Positions 32,221-41,720 of a stretch of 64,000 nucleotides of DNA are shown here, piece by piece (within the stretch, counting starts at the first letter, position 1; each line of letters starts with the position of its first letter). Origin of the DNA: Haematococcus lacustris (Eukaryota > Chlorophyta > Chlorophyceae > Chlamydomonadales > Haematococcaceae); assembly GCA_030144725.1 (NCBI GenBank), contig JASKMD010000015.1:8449794-8513793 (forward strand), written 5' to 3'. The position numbers and the translations under genes are program-made. The notes under the pieces are model-generated. The model did no database searches. It was not told where the DNA came from and worked only from the letters and a program-made list of their open reading frames with translations.

Positions 32221-35200
32221 TCATGGGCTGAAGACTCCACACCCTTGCTTCCCAGCGTTAAACTTGACTGCTGCCAGGGGCTTGGTAAAGATGTCTGCCA
32301 GCATGCTGTCAGTGTGGCAGTAGCTGAAAGCAACCTCGCCTCTGGTGATGCGCTCTCTGACAAAGTGATGGTGCACATCAATGTGCTTGGCACGTGCAGT
32401 TGCCATGGGATTGTGGAGCAGTTGCAGCGCTGCTTGATTGTCACAGCTCATCTGCACACACCTTGCTTCCAGCTGCAAGTCTCTCATCAGCTTTCGCAGC
32501 CACAGAGCTTCCTTGGTAGCACTGGAGGCTGCCATGTATTCGGCTTGTAGTAGGCTGTAGTCTGCTGGACCAGCTGATTGCTCCACCATTCAAGGTAAAA
32601 AGGTAGCCTGTGGTGCTTCTGGCTGTGTCCTTGTCACCAGCATAGTCTGCATCAGTAAAGCCCTGCAGGCCTGTGACTCCACCAAAAAGAAGTCCTTGCT
32701 CAGAGGTCCCCTTGAGGTAACACAGGACAGTGCAGGCAGCAGCCCAATGCTGCTTGGTGGGAGCAGACATGTGCCTAGCCAGGGCACCCACGGAGAACGC
32801 TATGTCAGGCCGTGTGCAGCATGACAGGTACAGCAGGCTTCCTACCAAGGCACTATACTGGTGCACAGATGTGTCCAGAGCCTCCCCTTCCCTGATTAAC
32901 TTGACTGCTGCAGCCATGGGTAGGGTCTTGCTGTGTGCATTAGACATGTTGTGTGTGGTGACCAGCTCATGGATGAGCTTCTGCTGGCTGATCAGAATTG
33001 TGCCCTCAGCTCTGTCCCTAACAAGCTGCATGCCCAGGAAACACCTTGCCTCTCCCAGGTCCTTCAGTTTGAACACTGAGGAGAGCTTCTGCTTGACATA
33101 GGCCAGTCCTGTGGTGTCCCCCTGCTGTGTGCACAGGAGGCAATCATCCACCTAGACCAGCAGGTAGACTGTGCCTGATGGTAGGTGCAGAGTAAACAAA
33201 GCAGGATCAGCCTCAGATGACTTGAAGTTCATGGCCAGAAGCTCTTCGCAAAGCCTAGCATGCCATGCCCTGGGTGCCTGCCTCAGACCATACAGAGCCT
33301 TATGCAGACGACAAACAGTGTTACTGCTGCCCTCCCTGAAGCCTTCTGGCTGCTGGACATAGATGACCTCGTGCTCTGCAAGCACTCCATTCAGAAAAGC
33401 AGTCTCAAAATCCAGCTGGTGCACTTCCATGTTCTCTGCTGCTGCCTTTGCCAGTAGGGCCCTTAGTGTGGTGTGCTTGCTGACAGGAGCATACACGTCT
33501 CCTACATCCACACCTGATTGTTGAAAGTACCCCTTAGCCACTAGCCTGGCCTTGTACCGCTCGACATTCCCTGCGGCATCACGCTTCACTTTTAGTACCC
33601 ACTTTGTAGGCAGGACACGTGCATTTGCAGGGCGCTCTTCAAGTGACCATGTTTGGTTAGAGTGCAGGGAAGCCAACTCAGCATTCATGGCCTCAATCCA
33701 CATGTCTGCCTGAGGACTGGCCAGTGCTTCTTCCACAGTGGGTGTGTCATTGACAGGAGAGTCTGACACAGTCATGGCATACAGGTCAGAGTCCCTGAAC
33801 CTCTCAGGTCGGTGCCTCTCTCTGGATGGGTTGCGCCGTGGCACGGGTGCAGCAGGTGCTTCAGGTGAGGCAGGCCGTGGATCAGGTGCAGCAGGCATGG
33901 GCGCAGAGGGGTGTACTGCTGGTGCTACTGGTCCTGCTGCTGCTGGTGCTGGGATGAGAGAAACACGGCGCGCAGGCTGTGCCAAACCAGGTGCTCCTGG
34001 TCTGGCTGCTGGTGCTGCTGCTGCTGCTGCTGCTGGTCTTGCTGCTGTTGGTGCTGCAGCTGATGCTGATGGTCTGACTGCTGCTGGTGTTGCAGCTGAT
34101 GTTGCAGCTGGTCTGACTGCTGCTGGTGCTGCAGCTGATGTTGCAGCTGGTCTTGCTGCTGCTGGTACTGCGGTTGATGCTGATGGCCTGGCTGCTGCTG
34201 GTGCTGCAGCCGCTGATGCTGCTGGTCTCTCTGCTTCTGGTGCTGTTGCTGGTGCGACTGGCTGTGCTCCCACTGTCTCCCTGGCTAGAGGCATGGGTCG
34301 AAGGCTAAACCTGCCTATTCCAGGTCTGGGTAGTCTGCTGATGAGCTCTAGTTGCTGTTGCTGCCACATGTGGGAGCCTGGCTCGTATCTGGCAGTAAGA
34401 CTGATCTGCTCTGGCTCACTGAGTGGAGATTCAGGTCTGCTGCTGTCGTCCTGTGCCTCAATTCTCTGCAAGGGTCTGGACTGTGGTTGCTGTGCACTAC
34501 TGCCCGGCCTGTTGCTGCTGTCGGTGCTGCTGCTGCTGCTGCTGCTGCTCCCACTGTCGTCAGAGCCACTGCTGCTGGTCTGTTGCAGACTGTTGCCCCC
34601 CTCAGCAGGGGCTACTGGCTCAGAGGAGGACAAAGGGCTGGGTGGGAGGGGTAACAGAAACACAGGCTGGGCTGGCTGGTCATGCTGGCGGGCAGGCTGC
34701 AGCACAGACAGCTCGTCAAACACAATGTCTTTGCTGCAGGTCTCTCTGCCGTTGACCTCTACCAGGTAAGCCTTGGAGCCAGGCTGGTAGCCAATGAACA
34801 GGCCCTCAACTGACTTGGACTGAAGCTTGCTGCGCTTGTGGTCAGGCACATGGAGCCATACCTTGCATCCGAACACTCTGAGACCTGACAAATCAGGCTT
34901 GACACCATAAAAGGCTTCCCAGGGTGTGAGTGGCTGACCTGACACAGGTAGTAGACACCTGATGTAGTTGGCATACTTGACTGCATGAGCCCAGAAGCTG
35001 AGAGAGATATCAGCAGCATGGAGAATGCTGCGAGCCTTCTCAAAGATTGTCCTGTTCAGGCGCTCAGCTGCACCGTTCTGCTGGGGGCTGTATGGTGCTG
35101 AGTGTTGGTGCACGATGCCCTTGCTGCTGCAGTATTCCTTCATACGGCTGTTGACATACTCTGTGCCATTGTCTGTGCGGATGGCTTTGCAGCGGAAGCC

Positions 35201-36159
35201 AGATTGAGTCTCCAGCTGTTCTATCACAGTTCTGACTACGTCTGGGACTTGCGACTTGCTGCTGATGGGCACACACACAGACAGCTTGGTGTGCTCGTCA
35301 AGGAAGGTGGCTACATAGAGGCTCCCATCCCTGGCCCTTGCATGCATGGGGCCACAGACATCCATGTGGATCAGGCCAAGGGGTGTTGTTACTGGAGCTG
35401 CATTAGGGGGTGGGTCTGCAAAGGCGACATTCTTGTGCTGTTTGCCCTTGACACAGCCCACACACACGGTTGGATCAGAGGCAGCTGCCCGAAATTGTGA
35501 TGCTGTAACAGGAACACCTGACACCATGCCCTCTGACTGCATACGGGATAGAGCAGCATAGGAAGCATGGCACAGTCGCTGGTGCCACACCTTGGGGGAG
35601 TTGGATGTGGAGCTGTTGGCGGAGGGCGCAGCAGTGTTGGTCAGAAGCTCCAGCTTCACCCGGTTGTCTGGCTGTAGGGTTGACTGCTGGATGCCGTACA
35701 GCTTCTCAGGCTCAGAGTCTGTATCTGGGCCATCAGGCATAGGGACAGCAGCCAGGATGTAAGAGTTCCTGATCTTGTGAGCGTTTACTCTGAGCATGCT
35801 GCCAAAGCGGTTGCTGCTGATCTGGCACAGATCACCACGGAAAAGAAAGCTGCTGCCGTCTTCTGTAGCTGCTGACACTGAAATGAAGTTCTCTTTGCTG
35901 TCAGGCACATACAGAGCATGACTGAGAAACCAGGAACCTCGCTTGGTGCTGAGAAACACACTGCCAGATCCGACTGCCCAGACCCTGTGGCCTGCTGCTG
36001 CCAGCTTCACAGGCCTGTGCTTGTCAGGCGCAAAGGGTGTGTAGTTGTAGAAGAACTGCAGATCTTTCAGGATGTGCTGGGATGCGCCTGAGTCAATGAA
36101 GAAGGGGCTGTATAGATCGCTGTTGAAGTTCAGTCTGGGCTGCACCATCTGCATGAGGG

Positions 36160-36190
<31 letters not shown>

Positions 36191-37273
36191 AGTGGCAGTG
36201 AACAGGGAGGCACCCCTGCTTGGGCTCTGAGCTGCTGCTCTGCCAGGAGTCTGGGTCCTGCCTCTGCCGGGGCTGGATGGCCTGGCTGGGCTGGAGCTTC
36301 TGCCTGGGCTGGGCCTTCTACCAGGGCTGCTGGTCCTGGCAGAGTTGCTGAATAGAGTCTTCATGCGGTTGCGCTGATCCCTGTCAAAGACGAAGCACTC
36401 TGACATGATGTGACCTGGCTTGGCACAGTAGTTGCAGGTCAGGTGAGCGTGTGAGCTAACATCCCTGGTGGACCTGTCAGGAGACTGTGCCCTGGACAGC
36501 TGCTCACGAGGCTGCTGAGGGGCCCTGCTCCTGCCCCTGCCCCCCTGGCCACCTGAACTGCCAGCCCCCCTGTGCTCAGAAGGGGAGGAGTACGACCAGA
36601 GTGTGGATGAGGAGGTGCTGAGCTGCTGCTGCATTTGCTTGCTGAGTAGGTCTGCTTCCTTCTGCAGCAGCACACGCTTGATGCGCTCAACTGTAAGGTC
36701 TGCGCTGGTTTGATCATAGCGCAGTCTCTCAACCGTGCCCTCATACTCAGGCGGCAGGGCTGCCAGAATGGCCAGCACCACTGTGGACTCAGAGGTTTCG
36801 CAGCTGCAAGCTTCGAGCTCTGTTAGCAGCTGCTGCAAACGCGCATAGAAGCGCGAAACTGACTCGCCGGGTTCCATGCGCAGGAGGCTGAGTTGCTGCT
36901 GAAGCTGAGACTGTCGCGCGACCGACGACTGGGTGAACTGGGATTCGAGGGTCTCCCAGGAGTCTTGCGCTGAGTTCGCGTTCTTGACAGTGAAGATGTG
37001 GAGATTGGAGACGTGCCGCTGGATAAAGGCTTTGGCTTTCCGGTCCAGGGCTGTTTCTGCGCGAGAGCGAGTTAGCTCAGCATTGTAAGCAGCCTGCTCC
37101 TGCTGAGTGGCGTTGGCTGCTGGCGCAGTGGGTAAGGGGGTGACGCCGTCGGCGACGACGGACCAGAGGCCTGCTTCAATCAGCAGGCCCTCAGTCCGGA
37201 TGCTCCAGATCGGCCAGTTATCATCATCGAGAATAGTCGGCTGATTTCCAGGAAGCGAGGGATTAGTTGCCAT
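32221..37273 (-). pseudogene. Copia gag-pol polyprotein with amber codon and frameshift
   Basis: Starts MATNPSLPGNQPTILDDDNW at 37273. Gag shows a UBN2-like core, then the zinc knuckle CNYCAKPGHIMSEC and aspartic protease FIDSGASQHI. The pre-integrase finger has WHQRLCHA and CVGCVKGKQHK. Integrase catalytic residues sit in HMDVCGPM, RTDNGTEYV and QQNGAAERLNRT. Reverse transcriptase shows KARLVAKGY, QLDFETAFLNG and LYGLRQAPRAWH. A TAG at 33152-33154 replaces the first residue of the catalytic YVDD box: the frame resumes VDDCLLCTQ in phase. RNase H (FTDADYAGD) follows. Between about 32540 and 32580 the frame shifts by one, and QAEYMAASSATKEALWLRKL continues to the stop at 32221. This copy therefore cannot make a full polyprotein without readthrough. 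Confidence 0.9.
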
Positions 37274-37347
37274 CGCTGGTCGACTCGGCTGTCAACCACA
37301 CGAACCCTAGCCAGCAACTTACTGGCGTCTTAACACGCGTCAGCGCG

Positions 37348-37360
37348 TGGGCCCATAACC
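37348..37360 (-). promoter_or_regulatory. Primer-binding site for initiator-Met half-tRNA
   Basis: The 13 bases directly next to the 5' LTR read GGTTATGGGCCCA in element orientation. Their complement TGGGCCCATAACC is the anticodon stem-loop of plant-type initiator tRNA-Met. Copia of Drosophila and Ty5 of yeast prime from such an internal half-tRNA, not from the tRNA 3' end, so the same mechanism is inferred here. Confidence 0.75.
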
Positions 37361-37620
37361 TGTTAAGATTGCACGGGCAGACGACGACACCAGTTCAGGG
37401 TTTTACACAGATCTGCCAGAACAAGCTGGCGCATAGCACGCGCCCACCTGTTAAGATTGCACGGGCAGACGACGACACCAGTTCAGGGTGCCGTCCTATG
37501 CCTGGCAACTGCTCTATATCAAGCAGTCACACTCGTACACTCTTCGGCTAGGCCGCTGGCACACGCCCTACTATCCCGGTGCTCTAAATCAACTGCACCG
37601 GGAGGGCAAGATTTCCAACA
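37361..37620 (-). repeat. 5' LTR of the Copia element
   Basis: Reads TGTTGGAAAT...AATCTTAACA in element orientation. Each LTR contains an internal direct duplication: a 40-bp segment starting TGTTAAGATTGCACGGGCAG recurs 89 bp later. Confidence 0.92.
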
Positions 37621-37887
37621 AGTATACATGGCTGGCGACGGAGGCCAGAATCTATTCCGACAGTGGTAGTGGCTGCTTAGTGGCTGTTGCTGATGCTTTC
37701 GTACTCTGGAAGTAGCGCGCTTCAGACATCGAGTCGCCAGGATCCATCCTTACATGTCTCTACATTCTTCTTAGTTCTCCAATCAGTGATCCCGAGTAGT
37801 ATGTGTGAAGGCCATTCTCCGCGAACCAATCCCCCGCATCCTGCCTGGCCTCAGCTTAAGTAAACCGAAAGTCACATCTCACGCATG

Positions 37888-37954
37888 CAAGGCTGAAAAG
37901 ACTTGCAAGCGCATTCAAAGCTCATGCATACCAGGTCTGAAGTTGAACTGTAAC
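37888..37954 (+). repeat. LINE 3'-tail-like sequence upstream of repeat copy B
   Basis: Resembles 41651-41718: both contain GCGCATTCAAA, then CATGCA, then AGGT and GAACTGTAACA, with scattered differences. It suggests the end of one LINE copy abuts the start of the next. Confidence 0.55.
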
Positions 37955-39270
37955 ATGGTGCTGGGCATCCTGCAGTTGCTGTTGGTCCAGGGTGATCTGG
38001 TGCTGGGCACCATGCAGTTGGTGCTGGGCACCATGCAGCTGCTGCTGGTCCAAGGCAACAGGTGCTGGGCACCCTGCAGCTGCTCCTGATCCAGGGTCAG
38101 CTGCCGCTTGGTACCCTGCAACTGTTGCTGGTCCAGAGCTAGCTGTTGCTGGTTCAGAGCTAGATGCTGCTGGGCACCCAGCAGCTGCTGCTAGTCAAGA
38201 GCGAGTTGGTGTTGGGCACCTTGCAACTGCTTCTGGTCCATGATGAGCTGTTGCAAGGCGCTCCAGCCAAGGCAGGTGCGTGGGCCCTTCCGGCCCCATG
38301 TGTTGGCATCCCTACTTGACTGTTGTGGTGTTGCAAGGGCTATTTGAAGGGCCGGCAGGTCGGTAGGGCTCTGCAGGGTGTAGGATGGAGGAGGAGGATG
38401 TAAAGGTATAGGTTCCCGCCACAATGGGGGTTCCCGCCACAATGGAGGTTTCCGCCACTGCCAATGCAACTACTTACCCGCTTTGCACGTATCGCTGTCG
38501 CCTGTGCCAGGCCAGCGCGGCGTCGGGGTCCAGGCGGGCCCATCGCAAATTTCGGCTTAGAATTCGCGCAGAGTGCGAGAAATGTAGCGATGTGGGCGCC
38601 TAGCGACTACACAAGGTCAAACCTGTCGGGGATACCTCCCAGGACGCCGCCAGACGCCGCCAATCGCCCCATGTGATGAGCTCGCCCCATGCCACATTCA
38701 CCCTCTGTCACATGTTGTCATTGTATGTACCACACAAGGTGATGGAGCATGTCTTGCACCGCATCCCGAAATATAGACCCGCCCAGCTATCAGTGAAAGG
38801 TGGAAGCACGTGGAAAGGACCACTGACCGAAAAGTTTAAGGACTTGAACGAAGCCCAAAAATGATGGGGTCTGGGCTTCAGCAAATTGCACGGTAGCGAA
38901 ACAAAGTCAACGAACGGTGCTGCTAACACCTCATGGAGATGCTCTGCTTGCTTGGAGGCAGGGTTAGGCAGGTCTCGGGCCAGGTGTCAGGAAGGGCCCG
39001 GGCCATGAGGGGTCCCGACCCAACCCAGGGAATCTTGCGCTTCGCCCTGCGACCCACGTACGGTCGCACCCCGTTGAGCCCCAGGCTGCAGCGAGCCACC
39101 ATGTTCACAGTCCGCGGGAATGGCGGGCGGAGTGATCTGGGAAGCTTCAGTCTTAAACGCGAGTTTTAGCGCGCGTGACTTACCGCGATAGCCTTAGCTA
39201 CCCTTCATTAGCGCGTGGTGTGAGCGGCAGGCCTGGCACGGATTGGCGGGACCAACGGCCGGGGTGACCT
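37954..39270. repeat. 1.3-kb dispersed repeat, copy B
   Basis: Nearly identical to 5061-6370, including the shared in-frame stop in the Gln-rich coil (CTGCTGCTAGTCAAGAGC). It is followed immediately by the LINE frame at 39271. Either it is the 5' part of that LINE, or the LINE inserted at its end. Confidence 0.9.
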
Positions 39271-39292
39271 GAAGCGAACTTCCAGACAAAAA

Positions 39293-41296
39293 GTGTGTTC
39301 TCTTGATCACAAAGAGTGTGAATCATGGATACTCCACACAGTATATCATGGATCATGGATACTCCGCACAGTTGAGGAGGGTGTTACCACATACTTGTTG
39401 CTCCCTCTGCTTGCCACATGGTTTCACAGCATGATGCGCACAGGGAATATCCCTGCGGCTTGGAAGGTAGCTAGGATCAGCCCCCTCTTCAAGGACACAG
39501 ACCCCACAGACCCCAACAAGTACAGAATGCTTGCTGTGAGTAGTGTGTTGTACCGCCTGTATGCTAACGTCTTGCGGCACGTGCTGACTGCCTGGTGCAT
39601 GACACACAAAGTGCTGCCAGCTGAGCAGTTTGGGTTCATCCCGGGACGCAGCACCATGCAACCCATGTTCATTCTGCGCCATCTTGTCCACGCTCAAAAG
39701 GCTAGCGCAGATGCCAAGCACCGCAAGCTTTACACTGCCTTCATTGACTTAAAACAGGCCTATGACCACATACCTCGACAACAATTGTGGGAGCACTTAC
39801 GGGTTGGGGTCAAGCTGCCACAGCCCTTGCTTGCCTGCCTGGAGGGTCTGTATAGGGATGATAGCTATGTGCTGATAGATGGCCCCCACCGCACCCCCCC
39901 AGTGATTCCGGACCAAGGTGTCAAGCAAGGCTGCCCCATCAGCCCACTCCTGTTTGCTCTCTATGTTCACGACATTAGTAAGGAGTTCCTGGGTCCTGTT
40001 GATGCTGTGAGGGTGCAAGGCACACCTGTCACCCACTTCATGTATGCTGATGACCTGACCCTGGTGAGCACCTCGCCCCACGGGCTGCAGCGGCTGGTCT
40101 GCCAGCTTCAAGGCTTTGCAGACAGGAAACACCTTACAGTCAATGTGGGCAAGTCAAAGGTGATGGTCTTCAATGGCAACTCACAAACAGCAGCACCTAG
40201 CATTCGGTACAAGCATGAGATCCTGCCTGTGGTGAGAGAGTTCAAGTACTTAGGCATGCACTTCAACCCCAGCGCCACCCCTGCTTTTGCTGCCACTCAT
40301 ATGAGGGCTGGCATGTTCCTCGCCATGCGCCAGGCGTGCAAGCGTGCTAGAGAGTATGGGGTCCTGCATGATCCCTATGCCCTGTGTCACCTCATTAGAG
40401 CGTTTGTGCTCCCCTTAGGGCTGTATGGCAGCCAGGTATGGGGCACTGCCTTCCTTGGGCACGGTATGCAGCTCTCCAACCCAGTGCAAACACGCATGCT
40501 CAGCTTTCTCAGGTTTGCTGCCAGGGTACGTGGCTCAGTGTCAGGCCTGATGGTGCTGCATGAGTTGGGGCAGCTGCCCCTCCAACTTTACTGGCTTAGG
40601 GCTGCATGCAAGTTCTGGAACACTGCCAAACTATCCCACAGTGACCTGCTAATGAGGGTCATCAAGGCAGATGTGGAGTTAGGCAGGGGTTGCCAGGCCA
40701 GCTGGAGTGCTCAGTTCCAGCTTGCCGCCAGAGAGCTGATGGGGGGTGAGTTCACCTTGAGCCCGGACATGGTCCTAGGCACCAAGGCTATGGAAGTGAA
40801 GTGGCTCGAGAGGTGGGGGAGGCGTTGGGTTGGGTTTGAGGGAGACCCTAGATTGCCTGAGACGGTGCATCGGGAGAGATGTTCGTATGCTGCATGGTTC
40901 AAGCATGGGGACGGCATTGGCATCAATCACATGGCACCACACCTGCTTAACAGACAGCTTTCTACAGAAGTTCGCACGAGCTTGACTAGGTTCAGGTTAG
41001 GCAACAGCGGTCTGGGGGTGGAGAAGGCTCGGTTTGAGGGGGTAACTTTCATTGATCGCACATGCACCAGATGCACAGAGGGGGTAGTGGATGACGCCAT
41101 GCATTTCATCTTTGAGTGCACTGCCACGAGTTCCATCAGGGAGCAGCCGGAGTTTGCCATGACTTTACAGAACAATAATGAGAATTTGCATGACTTCATG
41201 TTGAGCCCATGTGCACCTTTGTTTGTGCACCTTGCTTTGAAGTGCGTTACAGAAAGTCCCGAACCCCTAGAGGGGGAGGGCGGCCTAGCAGCCTAA
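39293..41296 (+). CDS. LINE reverse transcriptase, about 667 codons, uninterrupted
   Basis: The frame is open from before 39293 (first start is GTG) to TAA at 41294-41296. RT motifs run in order: IPAAWKVARISPLFKDTDP, YRMLAVSSVLYRLYANVL, GFIPGRSTMQPMFILRHL, motif A FIDLKQAYDHIPRQ, motif B QGVKQGCPISPLLFALYV, catalytic motif C FMYADDLTLVS, motif D HLTVNVGKSKVMVF and motif E FKYLGMHFNP. A C-terminal zinc knuckle follows: CTRCTEGVVDDAMHFIFEC. No endonuclease domain is present in this frame, so the N-terminus is missing, spliced from elsewhere or in the 1.3-kb block. The catalytic aspartates are intact. It differs clearly from the LINE at 11-21 kb, which has a FADD box and a long Pro-rich C-terminus. 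Confidence 0.85.
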   Translation: MCSLDHKECESWILHTVYHGSWILRTVEEGVTTYLLLPLLATWFHSMMRTGNIPAAWKVARISPLFKDTDPTDPNKYRMLAVSSVLYRLYANVLRHVLTAWCMTHKVLPAEQFGFIPGRSTMQPMFILRHLVHAQKASADAKHRKLYTAFIDLKQAYDHIPRQQLWEHLRVGVKLPQPLLACLEGLYRDDSYVLIDGPHRTPPVIPDQGVKQGCPISPLLFALYVHDISKEFLGPVDAVRVQGTPVTHFMYADDLTLVSTSPHGLQRLVCQLQGFADRKHLTVNVGKSKVMVFNGNSQTAAPSIRYKHEILPVVREFKYLGMHFNPSATPAFAATHMRAGMFLAMRQACKRAREYGVLHDPYALCHLIRAFVLPLGLYGSQVWGTAFLGHGMQLSNPVQTRMLSFLRFAARVRGSVSGLMVLHELGQLPLQLYWLRAACKFWNTAKLSHSDLLMRVIKADVELGRGCQASWSAQFQLAARELMGGEFTLSPDMVLGTKAMEVKWLERWGRRWVGFEGDPRLPETVHRERCSYAAWFKHGDGIGINHMAPHLLNRQLSTEVRTSLTRFRLGNSGLGVEKARFEGVTFIDRTCTRCTEGVVDDAMHFIFECTATSSIREQPEFAMTLQNNNENLHDFMLSPCAPLFVHLALKCVTESPEPLEGEGGLAA

Positions 41297-41650
41297 CGGC
41301 TGACGGCTCAAGCGGTGTAAGCCACATCATCATCATCACCACACAGTATACATTGGAAGTGGACGAATATATACCTAGTGCCTAGCACCAAAAACGTGTG
41401 ACCTGCGTAGGTTTAAGTGTGCCCGCAAGTGCAAGGCCCTGCGCTATGAGACCTGAAGTATGCGTTACATGGCTTGCACGCGTGCACTGCCTCTCCATCC
41501 AGCTATACCATCCAAACCATTATTACGAACAGGGGTCATGCGCTGCCACCCATGCAGCACCCTGCCACCTCAAGACAAGCATCCTTCCACCCAAATGCCG
41601 ATCAGGCACCATCGCATTCAGTGTGTGCCTTTATTGAATTGCGTTTATGC

Positions 41651-41718
41651 AGGGCTGGAAAGGCCTGCATGCGCATTCAAAACACATGCACACTAGGTTT
41701 ATAGCAGAACTGTAACAC
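41651..41718 (+). repeat. LINE 3' tail
   Basis: Partner of 37888-37954 (see there). It lies about 360 bp after the RT stop codon. Confidence 0.5.
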
Positions 41719-41720
41719 AG

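Larger units (their letters stand above)
31754..37620 (-). mobile_element. Copia-type LTR retrotransposon, 5.87 kb, young copy
   Basis: Two 260-bp LTRs (TGTTAAGATT...TTCCAACA in plus orientation) flank a minus-strand gag-pol frame. They look identical over their full length by eye. The right flank is AGTAT (37621-37625). Only AT survives between the gap and the left LTR, consistent with a 5-bp duplication AGTAT. Domain order protease-integrase-RT-RNase H is diagnostic of Copia (Pseudoviridae). The copy carries two coding breaks described under its gene. Confidence 0.92.
39271..41720 (+). mobile_element. LINE retroelement with intact reverse transcriptase
   Basis: The coding frame is followed by a tail ending GAACTGTAACA near 41720. 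No poly(A) and no long terminal repeats are seen. The 5' boundary is unclear because the 1.3-kb repeat abuts it. A related tail-like sequence lies at 37888-37954, so a head-to-tail cluster is possible. Confidence 0.7.

Noticed and set aside
33738..34769. 343-codon plus-strand frame opposite the Copia polyprotein
   Set aside because: Antisense of the Ala/Pro-rich linker between integrase and RT; the minus strand holds the real domains.
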